Numbered from the stretch's first letter, positions 36,214-44,955 are shown. The stretch is DNA of 64,000 nucleotides from Flavihumibacter sp. ZG627 (GCF_000814325.1 NZ_JPHF01000009.1:88521-152520); one strand, 5' to 3'. The notes: a model not told the origin generated them from the sequence alone. A program made the numbers and translations.

Positions 36214-36368
36214 TGAAGATGTTCCTCCCTTTGTTCTTCAACAGCATCTGAAGGACTCGAGTCAAAATACTTTTTCCTGTCGCGTTTGTTCTTTATTATC
36301 AACGCAACAACCAGTACTATCGTTACCAGGATGGTAATGATGATGATGAGAATATTTTTGCTTGTCAT
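36195..36368 (-). CDS. Small single-pass membrane protein
   Basis: A 57-residue frame: MTSKN, one strongly hydrophobic helix (ILIIIITILVTIVLVVALII), then a basic stretch (KNKRDRKK) and an acidic/His-rich tail. The positive-inside pattern puts the tail in the cytoplasm. It overlaps the end of the amidohydrolase gene by 19 bases in convergent orientation and lies 20 bases after the hypothetical gene at 36389-36733, with which it may be co-transcribed. No family recognised. Confidence 0.5.
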   Translation of the reverse strand: MTSKNILIIIITILVTIVLVVALIIKNKRDRKKYFDSSPSDAVEEQREEHLHHRDRL

Positions 36369-36388
36369 GATCAAATCATTCGCAAAAC

Positions 36389-36733
36389 TTAATTATTGAG
36401 ATAGGAGATCAGTGACTGGCGCGACCATTTTGTTGTTGGCTCTATCCAGCTGCATTTATGATCATGAATTGAAGTAACCAGCTCCCATCCCGAATTGCGA
36501 ACCTGTTGTAATGAAGCTGCATCACTCGCCATTGTTGTTCCGATCTCAGCAAGTTTTTCTCCTTTCAATCCATATACGGCACCATTAAAACATTTACCCT
36601 TATAAGTACCATGTGAATCAAAAACACAATCCCCCAATATAATGCCCACCGTTGAATGCGCTACAGGATCGAGAATGATATGCTGCTCCACAAATGCCTG
36701 AACTGAGCCTGCCTGGTTTACTAACGCTTTCAT
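36389..36733 (-). CDS. Hypothetical protein, beta-rich
   Basis: A 114-residue soluble protein. The centre (GDCVFDSHGTYKGKCFNGAV then YGLKGEKLAEIG) looks like short repeated beta-hairpins with Asp/Gly turns. No signal peptide. Family and function not recognised. An inverted repeat lies one base before its start codon. Confidence 0.65.
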   Translation of the reverse strand: MKALVNQAGSVQAFVEQHIILDPVAHSTVGIILGDCVFDSHGTYKGKCFNGAVYGLKGEKLAEIGTTMASDAASLQQVRNSGWELVTSIHDHKCSWIEPTTKWSRQSLISYLNN

Positions 36734-36734
36734 A

Positions 36735-36771
36735 TCCTGATTTTCCTTTTCAAGGTACTATAGCATCAGGA
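36735..36771 (-). promoter_or_regulatory. Inverted repeat adjoining a start codon
   Basis: TCCTGAT (36735-36741) and ATCAGGA (36765-36771) are perfect 7-base arms with a 23-base spacer, beginning one base before the ATG of the hypothetical gene. The shorter arms make this the weakest of the five such sites in the window. Confidence 0.35.
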
Positions 36772-36966
36772 GGCTTATGTTAAGTTGGGGTTATTTTATT
36801 ATTAAATTTTAAGCCCTCCTCTTCTCATCCTGTTCTTCCTGGAGTATTGGAAAGCAGGTCTCCAAAATTGTTTACAAAACAAGCTGGCCTATTAAGCAGC
36901 AGAAAAAAATCAGGGGAACAAGGCTTTTTATAGCTCATTAAACGAAAAAAAGAGGGCTACAAGTAT

Positions 36967-38145
36967 TCACGTGATGCTTTTACGGAAAGCATTGCCAATG
37001 AATGATATATCCTGGTAAAGTAAGGTCTCATTGAATGTTATCAACGCCTGGCTGGCTCCTTCAGGAAATCCCATCTGGATATTGAATTCTTTATACAAGC
37101 GGTTACGCATGTGCCGGCCATTCAGATTCTTTGATAAAGTTATTTTGTAAATATTGGTGCCGCCATCCAATGGAGCAACGTTTACACCGGCTATCTTATT
37201 GAGTTCAGCGGTCAGCTCTTTCGTTCTCGTTATTGTCTGTTCCATGCGGGCTTCAAAACCCTCAAGCCGGTGCAGGGCCATCGCTGCATTCGTCCAGTTA
37301 CCATAAATATTTCCACCATGTACCTTAATGAGCTCTGGCATCTGGTCTATTATGGCTTTGGGCCCGCACAATATAGCCCCGCCACTCGCACCAAAGTATT
37401 TGTACAGGGAGATATAGACAGTATCAAAATAAGCGGAATACTCTTTCACCGGAATCCCTTTCCAGGCTGACGCTATAAAAAGCCTTGCCCCATCAAGATG
37501 TAGGGGGATATTATTGTCGCGACAATAGCTGCTTATTTTTTTTATCTCATCAAACGGAAACACACGTCCATCCGTTCTGCGGACAGGATTTTCAATTGAC
37601 AGCGCGCCTATTTCTCCACCATAGGCCTCATCAGTTTTGATTGCAGATATTGTTTCCTTTAACTGCTCCAGGTTAAAATATGTTTCGCCCTTTGCCAATG
37701 GTATCAATCTTTTGCCGAAAACAGATTGGGCCGCATCTGCCTCATCCCGGTAAACATGGCTGGTTTCCTGTAATAAAATTTTTGATTTCTGACCACTCAA
37801 AACAGCTATTGCCAATTGATTGGCCATGGTACCGCTGGGCATAAAAATTGCCGCCTCCTTACCCGTGAGCGCCATAAATTTCTTTTCGAGTTCTGTTACT
37901 ACTCCTCCCACTCCATACCTGTCTTTTACAAGGGCGGTGGAAGCATGCGCTTTCGCCAATTCAGCGATATAATCGCCGGGCTCAAACATTTCTCCATCAC
38001 CGAAAAACTTAATCAGCTTCTCAGGCTTGGGGGCCGATAAATTGTTGTCAGCAACAGCCGCCGCTGCATTGGTAAAAGGAAATATGGCGGGCAAAAGTCC
38101 CAGGCCAGATGTCTTTAGAAAAAATCTTCTATGCAGGGATTTCAT
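36967..38145 (-). CDS. Tat-exported threonine-aldolase-family PLP enzyme
   Basis: A 392-residue protein of the beta-eliminating lyase / threonine aldolase family (fold type I PLP). The core has KDRYGVGGVVTELEKKFMAL, FMPSGTMANQLAIAVL, PLHLDGARLFIAS and the PLP lysine region YISLYKYFGASGGAIL. The N-terminus MKSLHRRFFLKTSGLGLLPA is a twin-arginine signal, which is unusual because threonine aldolases are cytoplasmic. Tat export fits a protein that folds with its cofactor before transport. Its periplasmic substrate is unknown. Confidence 0.85.
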   Translation of the reverse strand: MKSLHRRFFLKTSGLGLLPAIFPFTNAAAAVADNNLSAPKPEKLIKFFGDGEMFEPGDYIAELAKAHASTALVKDRYGVGGVVTELEKKFMALTGKEAAIFMPSGTMANQLAIAVLSGQKSKILLQETSHVYRDEADAAQSVFGKRLIPLAKGETYFNLEQLKETISAIKTDEAYGGEIGALSIENPVRRTDGRVFPFDEIKKISSYCRDNNIPLHLDGARLFIASAWKGIPVKEYSAYFDTVYISLYKYFGASGGAILCGPKAIIDQMPELIKVHGGNIYGNWTNAAMALHRLEGFEARMEQTITRTKELTAELNKIAGVNVAPLDGGTNIYKITLSKNLNGRHMRNRLYKEFNIQMGFPEGASQALITFNETLLYQDISFIGNAFRKSIT

Positions 38146-38148
38146 TTG

Positions 38149-38186
38149 GGGAGCTTATGCTTCAAATATAATTTAATTAAGCTCCC
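38149..38186 (-). promoter_or_regulatory. Inverted repeat adjoining the exported aldolase start
   Basis: GGGAGCTT (38149-38156) and AAGCTCCC (38179-38186) form a perfect 8-base inverted repeat with a 22-base AT-rich spacer, starting three bases before the ATG. It could instead end the transcript of the gene upstream (38200-38484), but no T-run follows. Confidence 0.45.
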
Positions 38187-38199
38187 TGAAATGAATGAA

Positions 38200-38484
38200 T
38201 TAATCCTCCAGGTTGAATAAACGGAACACCTCTTTGGTAATGATCCTGCAATTTTCGGAGAGCTGGTCGAGGGTGCAGGTGATCATGTCTATGTTTACCG
38301 GCAAGCCTGCAACTGTTTCCCGGAATTCCAGGTAAAGCACATTCGATTCATCCACATCAATTCCTTTTAACTGACGGAAAATTTGTTGTGCATTGTGCCG
38401 GTTATTGCCAATATAAAACCGGGCGAAGCTTTCCGGTCCTTCGCTGGTTTTGAGATTAATTACGATATAAAATTGCGTTTCCAA
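38200..38484 (-). CDS. Small conserved hypothetical protein with TTG start
   Basis: A 94-residue alpha/beta protein (FYIVINLKTSEGPESFARFY, then NAQQIFRQLKG). The only plausible start is TTG: an in-frame TGA lies five codons upstream and the next ATG would remove more than half the protein. No family assigned. It lies between hsp20 and the exported aldolase on the same strand. Confidence 0.6.
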   Translation of the reverse strand: METQFYIVINLKTSEGPESFARFYIGNNRHNAQQIFRQLKGIDVDESNVLYLEFRETVAGLPVNIDMITCTLDQLSENCRIITKEVFRLFNLED

Positions 38485-38538
38485 ACTGGCTTTTTTTCAG
38501 AAAAATAAGGGTGGGATCACATTTCCCACCCTCATTAT

Positions 38539-39012
38539 TTACTTCACTTCAATATTACGGGAAAGCTTTTTTGAATTTTCGTTTTTAGGTAATACGAGGT
38601 GAAGGATCCCATCCGTATACGTTGCTGAAATCCTGTTGATATCAACCATGTCATTCAGCGTAAAACTGCGGGAAAAGGATCGCTGTGTGAACTCTTTGCG
38701 AACCCAGCCAGCATTTTCATTCTCCTCTTTCTTCTCAGCTTTCTGCTCAAAAGAAATGGTGAGCATGTTGTCGTTAAGGTCAATATTAAAATCTTCCTTA
38801 CGACATCCGGGGGCCACAAGATCCAGTTCATACTGCTGTTCTGTTTCCTTTACATTCACAGGTATGCTTCCACTTGACATCGGAGGCATCCCCTGCTCAA
38901 AGAAACTGTCGTCAAAAAAACGACGGAGACTGTTCTGGAAGATGTTATCAACTACACTTCCAAAAGAAACGGACGGATTACCGTTTTGTCTTTTTGCAAC
39001 TGCTGTTGTCAT
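38539..39012 (-). CDS. Hsp20/alpha-crystallin small heat-shock protein
   Basis: A 157-residue ATP-independent chaperone. After an N-terminal arm with FFDDSFFEQGMPPM, the alpha-crystallin domain (residues about 45-150) shows IPVNVKETEQQYELDLVAPG, FNIDLNDNMLTISFEQKAE, RSFSRSFTLNDMVDINRISA and GILHLVLPK. It has its own upstream region with a long perfect inverted repeat at 39070-39112. Confidence 0.95.
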   Translation of the reverse strand: MTTAVAKRQNGNPSVSFGSVVDNIFQNSLRRFFDDSFFEQGMPPMSSGSIPVNVKETEQQYELDLVAPGCRKEDFNIDLNDNMLTISFEQKAEKKEENENAGWVRKEFTQRSFSRSFTLNDMVDINRISATYTDGILHLVLPKNENSKKLSRNIEVK

Positions 39013-39069
39013 AAAACCTCCTTTTTTTGTTATAGTGCGAACAAAGAAAATACCAAACTAAAAAGAACC

Positions 39070-39112
39070 GAAAAAATGACAAGCCTTTGCCAGAATTTCT
39101 TGTCATTTTTTC
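39070..39112. promoter_or_regulatory. 14-base perfect inverted repeat upstream of hsp20
   Basis: GAAAAAATGACAAG (39070-39083) and CTTGTCATTTTTTC (39099-39112) are perfect arms with a 15-base spacer, 57 bases before the hsp20 start and 105 bases before the divergent gene. It is not the CIRCE element. It sits where no transcript needs to end, so a heat-shock operator is the simplest reading; a terminator for an unseen short RNA is possible because a T-run closes the stem. Confidence 0.6.
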
Positions 39113-39217
39113 AGTATAAAGGCCCGTTGGTCGACATTAACAATAGTTTGCATGGCCATCTCTTGCATGGCCGATTATAATTTTCCATTTTGTTGGAGCG
39201 TTATTGTTGTACCCTAA

Positions 39218-40180
39218 ATGCACCCCATGCTAAAACATCTACCCCATGTACTGGTATTTGTTGTATTTCTTTCCGCCTGCGCCGCAGTTACAAAGCAGGA
39301 ACCAGTTACCCAATCAATTGCTACCAATCCATCAGAACCAGTTATTGTTTCAGAACTTCCTGTTACTGACTCAACAGCCCTATCCCTGGTTGAACAGCCT
39401 CGTTTTGAAGATGGCTCTTTTGCATTAACTCCAGGATTTTATGAAGCCGAGTTCAAATCTTATTGTCTCGAACCCGGCACTCCGGATCCATCCCGTAATG
39501 ACGCTTATTTTTTGTCAGCCGCAGGAGGTGGAAGAAAAGAATATGTGGAGACCATTTTAAGAAACTCTTATGATGCACCTAACATCGATCAAAAGCATAT
39601 CCAGTTATTACTCTGGGCAGTGGTGAGCAAAAAAGAATTCAGTAAGCTTCCGGGCGATGTACAATCAACCGGAAGGCAATTACTTAACTCAAAGCAAATT
39701 TTCGAGTTGAATGGTGGTATGATGGGGATGGTCAAAACAGTTGCTACCATGATACCATCTTCAGGCGGAAATGATATCCGCAAATTATTTGATATCGGCA
39801 CACAATCATATGAAGCATATGAACGTATAGCGGTGCTGAGGGAGCCATCAAAGATAAGTCGCCCCAGCTTCAAACTCAATCAGTGGTACCAGCATCCGGA
39901 GGGATATTACCTCCGCTATTACCCTGAGTCTTACAAGAAAACCAGGATACAGGTTTATGTTCCGCAAAATGCACAGCCACTGCCAGATAGTTCAAACTTT
40001 GTAATGTTTGACCCGGCCAGTATGGTGATTGCCCCTGCCAATTCCAATGCGCAGAAACTCGGAATAGGTGCACCGGTTATTGAAGTAGTTAAGTCGGTGA
40101 TAAAAATCATTGGAAATGAAAAACGTCAGCCCCGTCAAAAAGAACCAACAGGCAGGCAAAAGCCCATTGCAGGCACCTGA
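39218..40180 (+). CDS. Hypothetical lipoprotein
   Basis: A 320-residue exported protein with a lipobox (VFLSACAAV). The mature part has an extended Thr/Glu/Pro/Val linker and a helical domain around RKEYVETILRNSYDAPNIDQ and IQLLLWAVVSKKEFSKLPGD. An ATG at 39227 is an equally good start. I do not recognise the family. It converges on the small exported protein at 40193-40657. Confidence 0.7.
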   Translation: MHPMLKHLPHVLVFVVFLSACAAVTKQEPVTQSIATNPSEPVIVSELPVTDSTALSLVEQPRFEDGSFALTPGFYEAEFKSYCLEPGTPDPSRNDAYFLSAAGGGRKEYVETILRNSYDAPNIDQKHIQLLLWAVVSKKEFSKLPGDVQSTGRQLLNSKQIFELNGGMMGMVKTVATMIPSSGGNDIRKLFDIGTQSYEAYERIAVLREPSKISRPSFKLNQWYQHPEGYYLRYYPESYKKTRIQVYVPQNAQPLPDSSNFVMFDPASMVIAPANSNAQKLGIGAPVIEVVKSVIKIIGNEKRQPRQKEPTGRQKPIAGT

Positions 40181-40192
40181 TAACGGAAATGG

Positions 40193-40657
40193 CTAGGGCA
40201 TGAATTGCCAGATAACGCGCACTTTGCGTGGTTGAGGTAAATTGCGCTCACGGATTTTCTTCCTGGCATAATTGATCCTTTCCTGGATCAATGTGTCGGC
40301 CAGCAACTGCTGAAAGTAGGTTTCAGTTTCTTCCGTAAGCTCTGCTGCCAGTTGCTGCACAGGGGGTGAATACTGGTTGCTGCTATACATAGAAAGTTTG
40401 GAAATACATTTTGAATACCATCCTTTCATTTCCTCAACCCTTGATAATAATTCTTCGCTGTCAATTTGTTGTAAGGGGATTTTTTTTATTGCCCGGGCTG
40501 CATCTCCCAGTTTTCCAACCAGCGCCTGCTGCTCTGATTCAATGGCATAGAGGTTAACTGTGTTGTCTTCGCTATACCATGATGAAGTGTAAACGGGATA
40601 CTGTTGGGCCAACAGGGTCAGGGGCTGGAGTAACAAAATAAGAAGTGCGTACTTCAT
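40193..40657 (-). CDS. Small exported hypothetical protein
   Basis: A 154-residue protein with a clear signal peptide (MKYALLILLLQPLTLLAQ) and a mostly helical mature part. The C-terminal strand pattern (RKVRVIWQFMP) is distinctive but not assigned. It is divergent from the Gfo/Idh/MocA gene, with 88 bases between the two starts. Confidence 0.65.
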   Translation of the reverse strand: MKYALLILLLQPLTLLAQQYPVYTSSWYSEDNTVNLYAIESEQQALVGKLGDAARAIKKIPLQQIDSEELLSRVEEMKGWYSKCISKLSMYSSNQYSPPVQQLAAELTEETETYFQQLLADTLIQERINYARKKIRERNLPQPRKVRVIWQFMP

Positions 40658-40745
40658 GGTAATAAGTTACGGCAATCAATTCGGTTTTCCAACAGCGTTA
40701 CAAGCAATAATTCTTAACTTAAGCGCGCAAAATCATTCTTTACAT

Positions 40746-42020
40746 ATGTCAAGCCAACTTACCAATTCGCGGCGGCGATTCCTCAGGAATACCGTCGGTA
40801 CCATTGCTGCCTTTACGATTGTTCCCCGCCATGTTTTGGGCCGGGGTTTCCTTGCCCCCAGCGATACGCTTACCAAGGGTGTGATTGGTGTGGGATCGAT
40901 GGGGCGCGGCCATTTTGAATATGCCGGTACCCGCACCGTTGCCGTTTGTGATGTAGATACACGTCATATCAAACTTGCCCTCGATGCCCTCGGCGGCGGA
41001 AAAGGGATCAAAACATTCCGCGATTATCGCGAACTGATCAACCTGCCTGAGGTAGATATCGTGCATATAGCCACCCCGCCGCACTGGCATGGGATCATGG
41101 CGGCAGATGCCGCCCGTGCAGGAAAGGATATATGGTGTGAAAAACCCATGACCCGAACCATCGGTGAAGGGAAGCGGGTGGTGGAAGCCGTTAAACAGCA
41201 TGGCCGCATCTTCCGGCTCAATACCTGGTTCAGATTCGAAGACAATTTCTACGGAATGAATACTACCGTTAAGCCCATCAAGAAACTGGTGGACAGCGGA
41301 CTACTCGGATGGCCACTGAAGGTGACCGTGAGTAAGCATACGGGGTTCGACTGGAAATTCTACTGGGTAGGAAAAACTGACCTGCCCTTGGATCCTGTTC
41401 CGCAGGAACTGGATTACGAAATGTGGCTGGGGCCTGCGCCTTTCAAGCCCTATAGCGCCCACAGAACCCATACCACCTTCAGGGGGTACTGGGATTATGA
41501 TGGTGGCGGACTCGGCGATATGGGCCAGCATTATATTGATCCCATCCAGTATTTCCTGGGTAAGGATGACGACTCACCCATCCGCGTGGAAGTGGACGCC
41601 CCCCAGCAGCATGATGATGCCGTAGGTACCTGGCGCCGCATTACCTATACCTATGCAGATGGCTGCCAGATTGTTCTGGATGGAGATGGAAGCCTGGAAG
41701 GGGCGGCCTATGTAGAGGGACCAAAAGGAAAACTCTATAAAGGATTCAACTGCACTATTCCTGATATTGAAAGGAAACTCGCGGCATTCCCTGACCCGGC
41801 ACCCGTTACAACAAACTTTGTGGATGCCGTTAAGAACCGTAAGAAGTTTGCCCTTAATGAAGAGAATGGGCATCGTTCCTGTACCATTATCAATATTGGT
41901 AAGGTGGCCCTGCAACTGGGCCGCACCCTCCATTTCGACCCGGTTCAGCAGGAATTCATAAACGACGAGGGGGCAAACCGGTTGCTGAACCCACCCATGC
42001 GTGGCGCCTGGTCTATTTAA
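40746..42020 (+). CDS. Gfo/Idh/MocA-family oxidoreductase with Tat signal
   Basis: A 424-residue NAD(P)-dependent oxidoreductase. I start it at the ATG 40746 because the protein then opens with a twin-arginine signal (NSRRRFLRNTVGTIAAFTIV); the longer frame from 40656 overlaps the divergent gene. The Rossmann loop is VGSMGRGHF and the family catalytic motif is CEKPMTR with its Lys. Exported members next to DUF1080 proteins are known to oxidise or handle 3-keto-glycosides, which fits the following gene 24 bases downstream. Confidence 0.9.
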   Translation: MSSQLTNSRRRFLRNTVGTIAAFTIVPRHVLGRGFLAPSDTLTKGVIGVGSMGRGHFEYAGTRTVAVCDVDTRHIKLALDALGGGKGIKTFRDYRELINLPEVDIVHIATPPHWHGIMAADAARAGKDIWCEKPMTRTIGEGKRVVEAVKQHGRIFRLNTWFRFEDNFYGMNTTVKPIKKLVDSGLLGWPLKVTVSKHTGFDWKFYWVGKTDLPLDPVPQELDYEMWLGPAPFKPYSAHRTHTTFRGYWDYDGGGLGDMGQHYIDPIQYFLGKDDDSPIRVEVDAPQQHDDAVGTWRRITYTYADGCQIVLDGDGSLEGAAYVEGPKGKLYKGFNCTIPDIERKLAAFPDPAPVTTNFVDAVKNRKKFALNEENGHRSCTIINIGKVALQLGRTLHFDPVQQEFINDEGANRLLNPPMRGAWSI

Positions 42021-42044
42021 TCCATTCAACTTCGAAAGAATATC

Positions 42045-44882
42045 ATGAAAAAGATCATATTATCATTTATACTGGCCGGTGCCCTTTTCGCGCCTGCCAT
42101 AGCACAAACCGACCAGCAGCGGACCACCCCAACCCGGATCGCCGACCTGCTGGCTAAGACCCCTGCCGATGATTCGGCACAGCTTATTTATAATGCCAAA
42201 GAAGTTGCTGCTCTGGGCACCGACGGACTGGTGGAGATGGTAAAGCAATTGAACCAGGGGGGCGATAAGAGCCGCCTCCACTATGCTATCAGTGGCTTCA
42301 GTTTTTATGCAACCCAGGAGGGCCGGGAAGAGTGGCGGAGCATGGCCACTACCGGTTACGGTAAGAGCCTCAGCCAGTTGACCGACCCGGTTGACCAGCA
42401 GTTCATCATCACCCAGCTTGAAATGGTGGGTAAGAATGATGCCATCCCCTACCTGCAGGGCCTGTTACGTAATGACCGATTGGTTGATGCCGTATCGAGA
42501 AGCCTTGCAATCATCGGCAGTCCGGAGGCGCTGCAAACCATCCATAGCGCCATGGGTGCTGCAGCGGGTGCCAGTCGCCTTGCGCATGTGAAGGCCTTGG
42601 GATATGCGGCCTACCAGCCTGCTGCTCCCGCGATCCGTCAACTGCTTAGTTCAAATCCGACAGACTCGGTTCTTCAAAAGGCAGGGTATTATGCCCTGGC
42701 AGCAATAGGCGACCCGGCATCAGAAAGCCTGCTGGCCGCGGCGGCCCGTAAGGAAGGATTCCGTTTCACCAATAATGGCGCAACGGCGGCCTACCTGCAA
42801 TGGCTGGGAAAGCAACCCGAGGGCAATACCACTACCAAAAAGCTCAGCGGACTGCTGGTAAGTCTGCAGCAACCCGAACAGCTTGCCACCCGCATCGCTG
42901 TTTTGGAATTGCTTACAAAAAAATACCCTGCCGGTGCACAACAGGTTTTGCTGAATGCGCTTAAGGATAAGAATATTGCCTATCGCCAGGCTGCACTGCG
43001 ATTTGCGAAACCCGGCATCACGGCAGCAAACTCATCAGCATGGTTAAAATCATTCCCTTCCCTGGCACCCGCTGCCAAAGCGGAGCTGGTAAATGCTTTG
43101 GCCGATAAAGGCATAGCTTCAGCGGCGAGCCCTGCACTCCAGCTTCTTCAAAGTAAAGATGCTGCCATTAGGAGCAGCGTGATGAATGCGGCGGTTAAGC
43201 TGGCCCCCAATAAGGCTTTACCTGTTTTGGGAAAGCTATTACAAACCGCCGATGCTACAGAGGCCAACGCTATCCGCAATGCGCTATTGCTGGCTGATGG
43301 CAAGGCTGCCGTTGAAACTGCAACTTCGGCCATGGCAACAGCTTCACCGGCGGGTAAGGCAGCAATCATCAGTATACTGGGAGAAAGGGCGGTATCGGCG
43401 CAGGTTCCAACCGTTTTACCCTTGCTAAATAATGAATCAGCAGAACTAAAAGAAGCGGCGGCCACGGCATTGCCTAAAATGGTAGTGGAGGATCAACTGC
43501 CCCAGCTCTTCCCACTCCTGGCAGCCAAAGCTACTGGCAATGAGTTAGCGCGCAGGCAGGATATTGTTACCAGTGCCCTCAAAGGCATCGCGGACCCTAA
43601 CCAACAGGCAAGCCAGCTCCTCGCAGCTTATCGCAGCGCAGGCGCCGAACAGCAGAGTAATTACTACCGCGTGATGGCGGCCATCGGAACGCCATCCCTC
43701 CTGGAGGAATTGTCTGGCGGATTTGATAAGGCGAGTCCTACCGCCCAACAGGCGATGATCCAGGCCATGGCCAACTGGAAAGAAGGAGCAGCTCTTGAAA
43801 CACTGTTCAACCTCTCCAAAAAAGAATTGAGTCCGGCGTTAATGAATGCTGTTATAGGCTCCTTTACCCGCCAGCTTTCCAACAGTAAAGTAGCTGATGA
43901 AAGCAAGTACAGCATGATCCGTGAGCTGATGCCAAAAGCAACATCGGTTCCCATGCAGGCTGGATTGCTGCGCGCGCTGGGTAATATCCCGACCTATCCT
44001 TCGCTGTATTATACAGCCGAATTTTTGGATAATGCCTCCCTGAAAAATGCTGCCGCATCATCCGTTATGAATATCGCGCTGGCTAATAACCAGTTGAAAG
44101 GTGAGCGTGTTCATGCATTGCTGGAGAAATCAATGGGAACCATCTCGGGTGATGAAAGTGAATACCTGAAAGCGGCGGTTCGCAAGCATATGGCCACCCT
44201 TCCCAAAGAGGACGATATCGTGAAGCCATTTGTTCTGCCAGAGACGGAAAAGCAGGAGGGATTCAAGGTGCTGTTTGATGGCAGCAATCTCGATGAATGG
44301 ATCGGTAATAAAACCGCCTATGTTGTTGAGGATGGTAAGCTGGCCGTTTACCCGAAAAAAGGAGGGGATGGTAACCTGTTCACCAAAGACCAGTACAGTG
44401 ATTTCATCTACCGCTTTGAATTCAGGCTTACTCCCGGTGCCAACAATGGCGTGGGTATACGCGCTCCGCTGGAAGGCGATGCTGCCTATGAGGGAATGGA
44501 AGTGCAGATCCTGGATAATGATGCCGAGATCTACCGCAACCTGCAGCCTTACCAGTACCATGGATCAGTATATGGCGTGATGACAGCAAAAAAGGGCCAC
44601 CTGAAACCGATTGGCGAATGGAACGAGGAAGAGATATCCCTTATTGGCAACAAGATCAAAGTGACCCTGAACGGAACCGTTATACTGGAAGGTGATCTTG
44701 AAGAAGCTTCTGCCAGTGGAACATTGGATCATCGTGATCACCCCGGACTCAAACGCAAAGCCGGACATATTGGTTTCCTGGGCCATGGCGATATACTCTA
44801 TTTCCGGAATATCCGGATAAAAGACCTCTCGGTTAAAGAGGATCCATCATCAAAGAAAAAGAAGAAGAAAAAGAAAAAATAG
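42045..44882 (+). CDS. HEAT-repeat protein with C-terminal DUF1080 (3-keto-disaccharide hydrolase) domain
   Basis: A 945-residue exported protein (signal ending near AIAQ). Residues about 30-720 are HEAT-type helical repeats; residues about 740-930 form the DUF1080 jelly roll (GFKVLFDGSNLDEWIGN, NNGVGIRAPLEGDAAYEG, GMEVQILDN, YQYHGSVYG). It ends in an oligo-lysine tail. DUF1080 domains are hydrolases or lyases of 3-keto-glycosides made by Gfo/Idh/MocA partners, so the upstream gene is probably the partner. The HEAT part may be a scaffold or recognition module. Confidence 0.88.
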   Translation: MKKIILSFILAGALFAPAIAQTDQQRTTPTRIADLLAKTPADDSAQLIYNAKEVAALGTDGLVEMVKQLNQGGDKSRLHYAISGFSFYATQEGREEWRSMATTGYGKSLSQLTDPVDQQFIITQLEMVGKNDAIPYLQGLLRNDRLVDAVSRSLAIIGSPEALQTIHSAMGAAAGASRLAHVKALGYAAYQPAAPAIRQLLSSNPTDSVLQKAGYYALAAIGDPASESLLAAAARKEGFRFTNNGATAAYLQWLGKQPEGNTTTKKLSGLLVSLQQPEQLATRIAVLELLTKKYPAGAQQVLLNALKDKNIAYRQAALRFAKPGITAANSSAWLKSFPSLAPAAKAELVNALADKGIASAASPALQLLQSKDAAIRSSVMNAAVKLAPNKALPVLGKLLQTADATEANAIRNALLLADGKAAVETATSAMATASPAGKAAIISILGERAVSAQVPTVLPLLNNESAELKEAAATALPKMVVEDQLPQLFPLLAAKATGNELARRQDIVTSALKGIADPNQQASQLLAAYRSAGAEQQSNYYRVMAAIGTPSLLEELSGGFDKASPTAQQAMIQAMANWKEGAALETLFNLSKKELSPALMNAVIGSFTRQLSNSKVADESKYSMIRELMPKATSVPMQAGLLRALGNIPTYPSLYYTAEFLDNASLKNAAASSVMNIALANNQLKGERVHALLEKSMGTISGDESEYLKAAVRKHMATLPKEDDIVKPFVLPETEKQEGFKVLFDGSNLDEWIGNKTAYVVEDGKLAVYPKKGGDGNLFTKDQYSDFIYRFEFRLTPGANNGVGIRAPLEGDAAYEGMEVQILDNDAEIYRNLQPYQYHGSVYGVMTAKKGHLKPIGEWNEEEISLIGNKIKVTLNGTVILEGDLEEASASGTLDHRDHPGLKRKAGHIGFLGHGDILYFRNIRIKDLSVKEDPSSKKKKKKKKK

Positions 44883-44907
44883 AGCTGTTCAAAATATAGG
44901 TGCAAAG

Positions 44908-44931
44908 AAAAGAGCCGGCATCGGCTCTTTT
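44908..44931. terminator. Bidirectional terminator
   Basis: AAAAGAGCCG and CGGCTCTTTT form a perfect 10-base stem with a 4-base loop, flanked by A and T runs. It lies between the convergent HEAT-DUF1080 and SGNH-GH20 genes and works in both directions. Confidence 0.88.
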
Positions 44932-44955
44932 CATTTTTTATAAACTGCGCTTATA

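Noticed and set aside
38149..38186. Terminator for the gene at 38200-38484
   Set aside because: The stem is perfect but no T-run follows and its arm reaches the next start codon, so I list it as a regulatory repeat instead; termination is not excluded.
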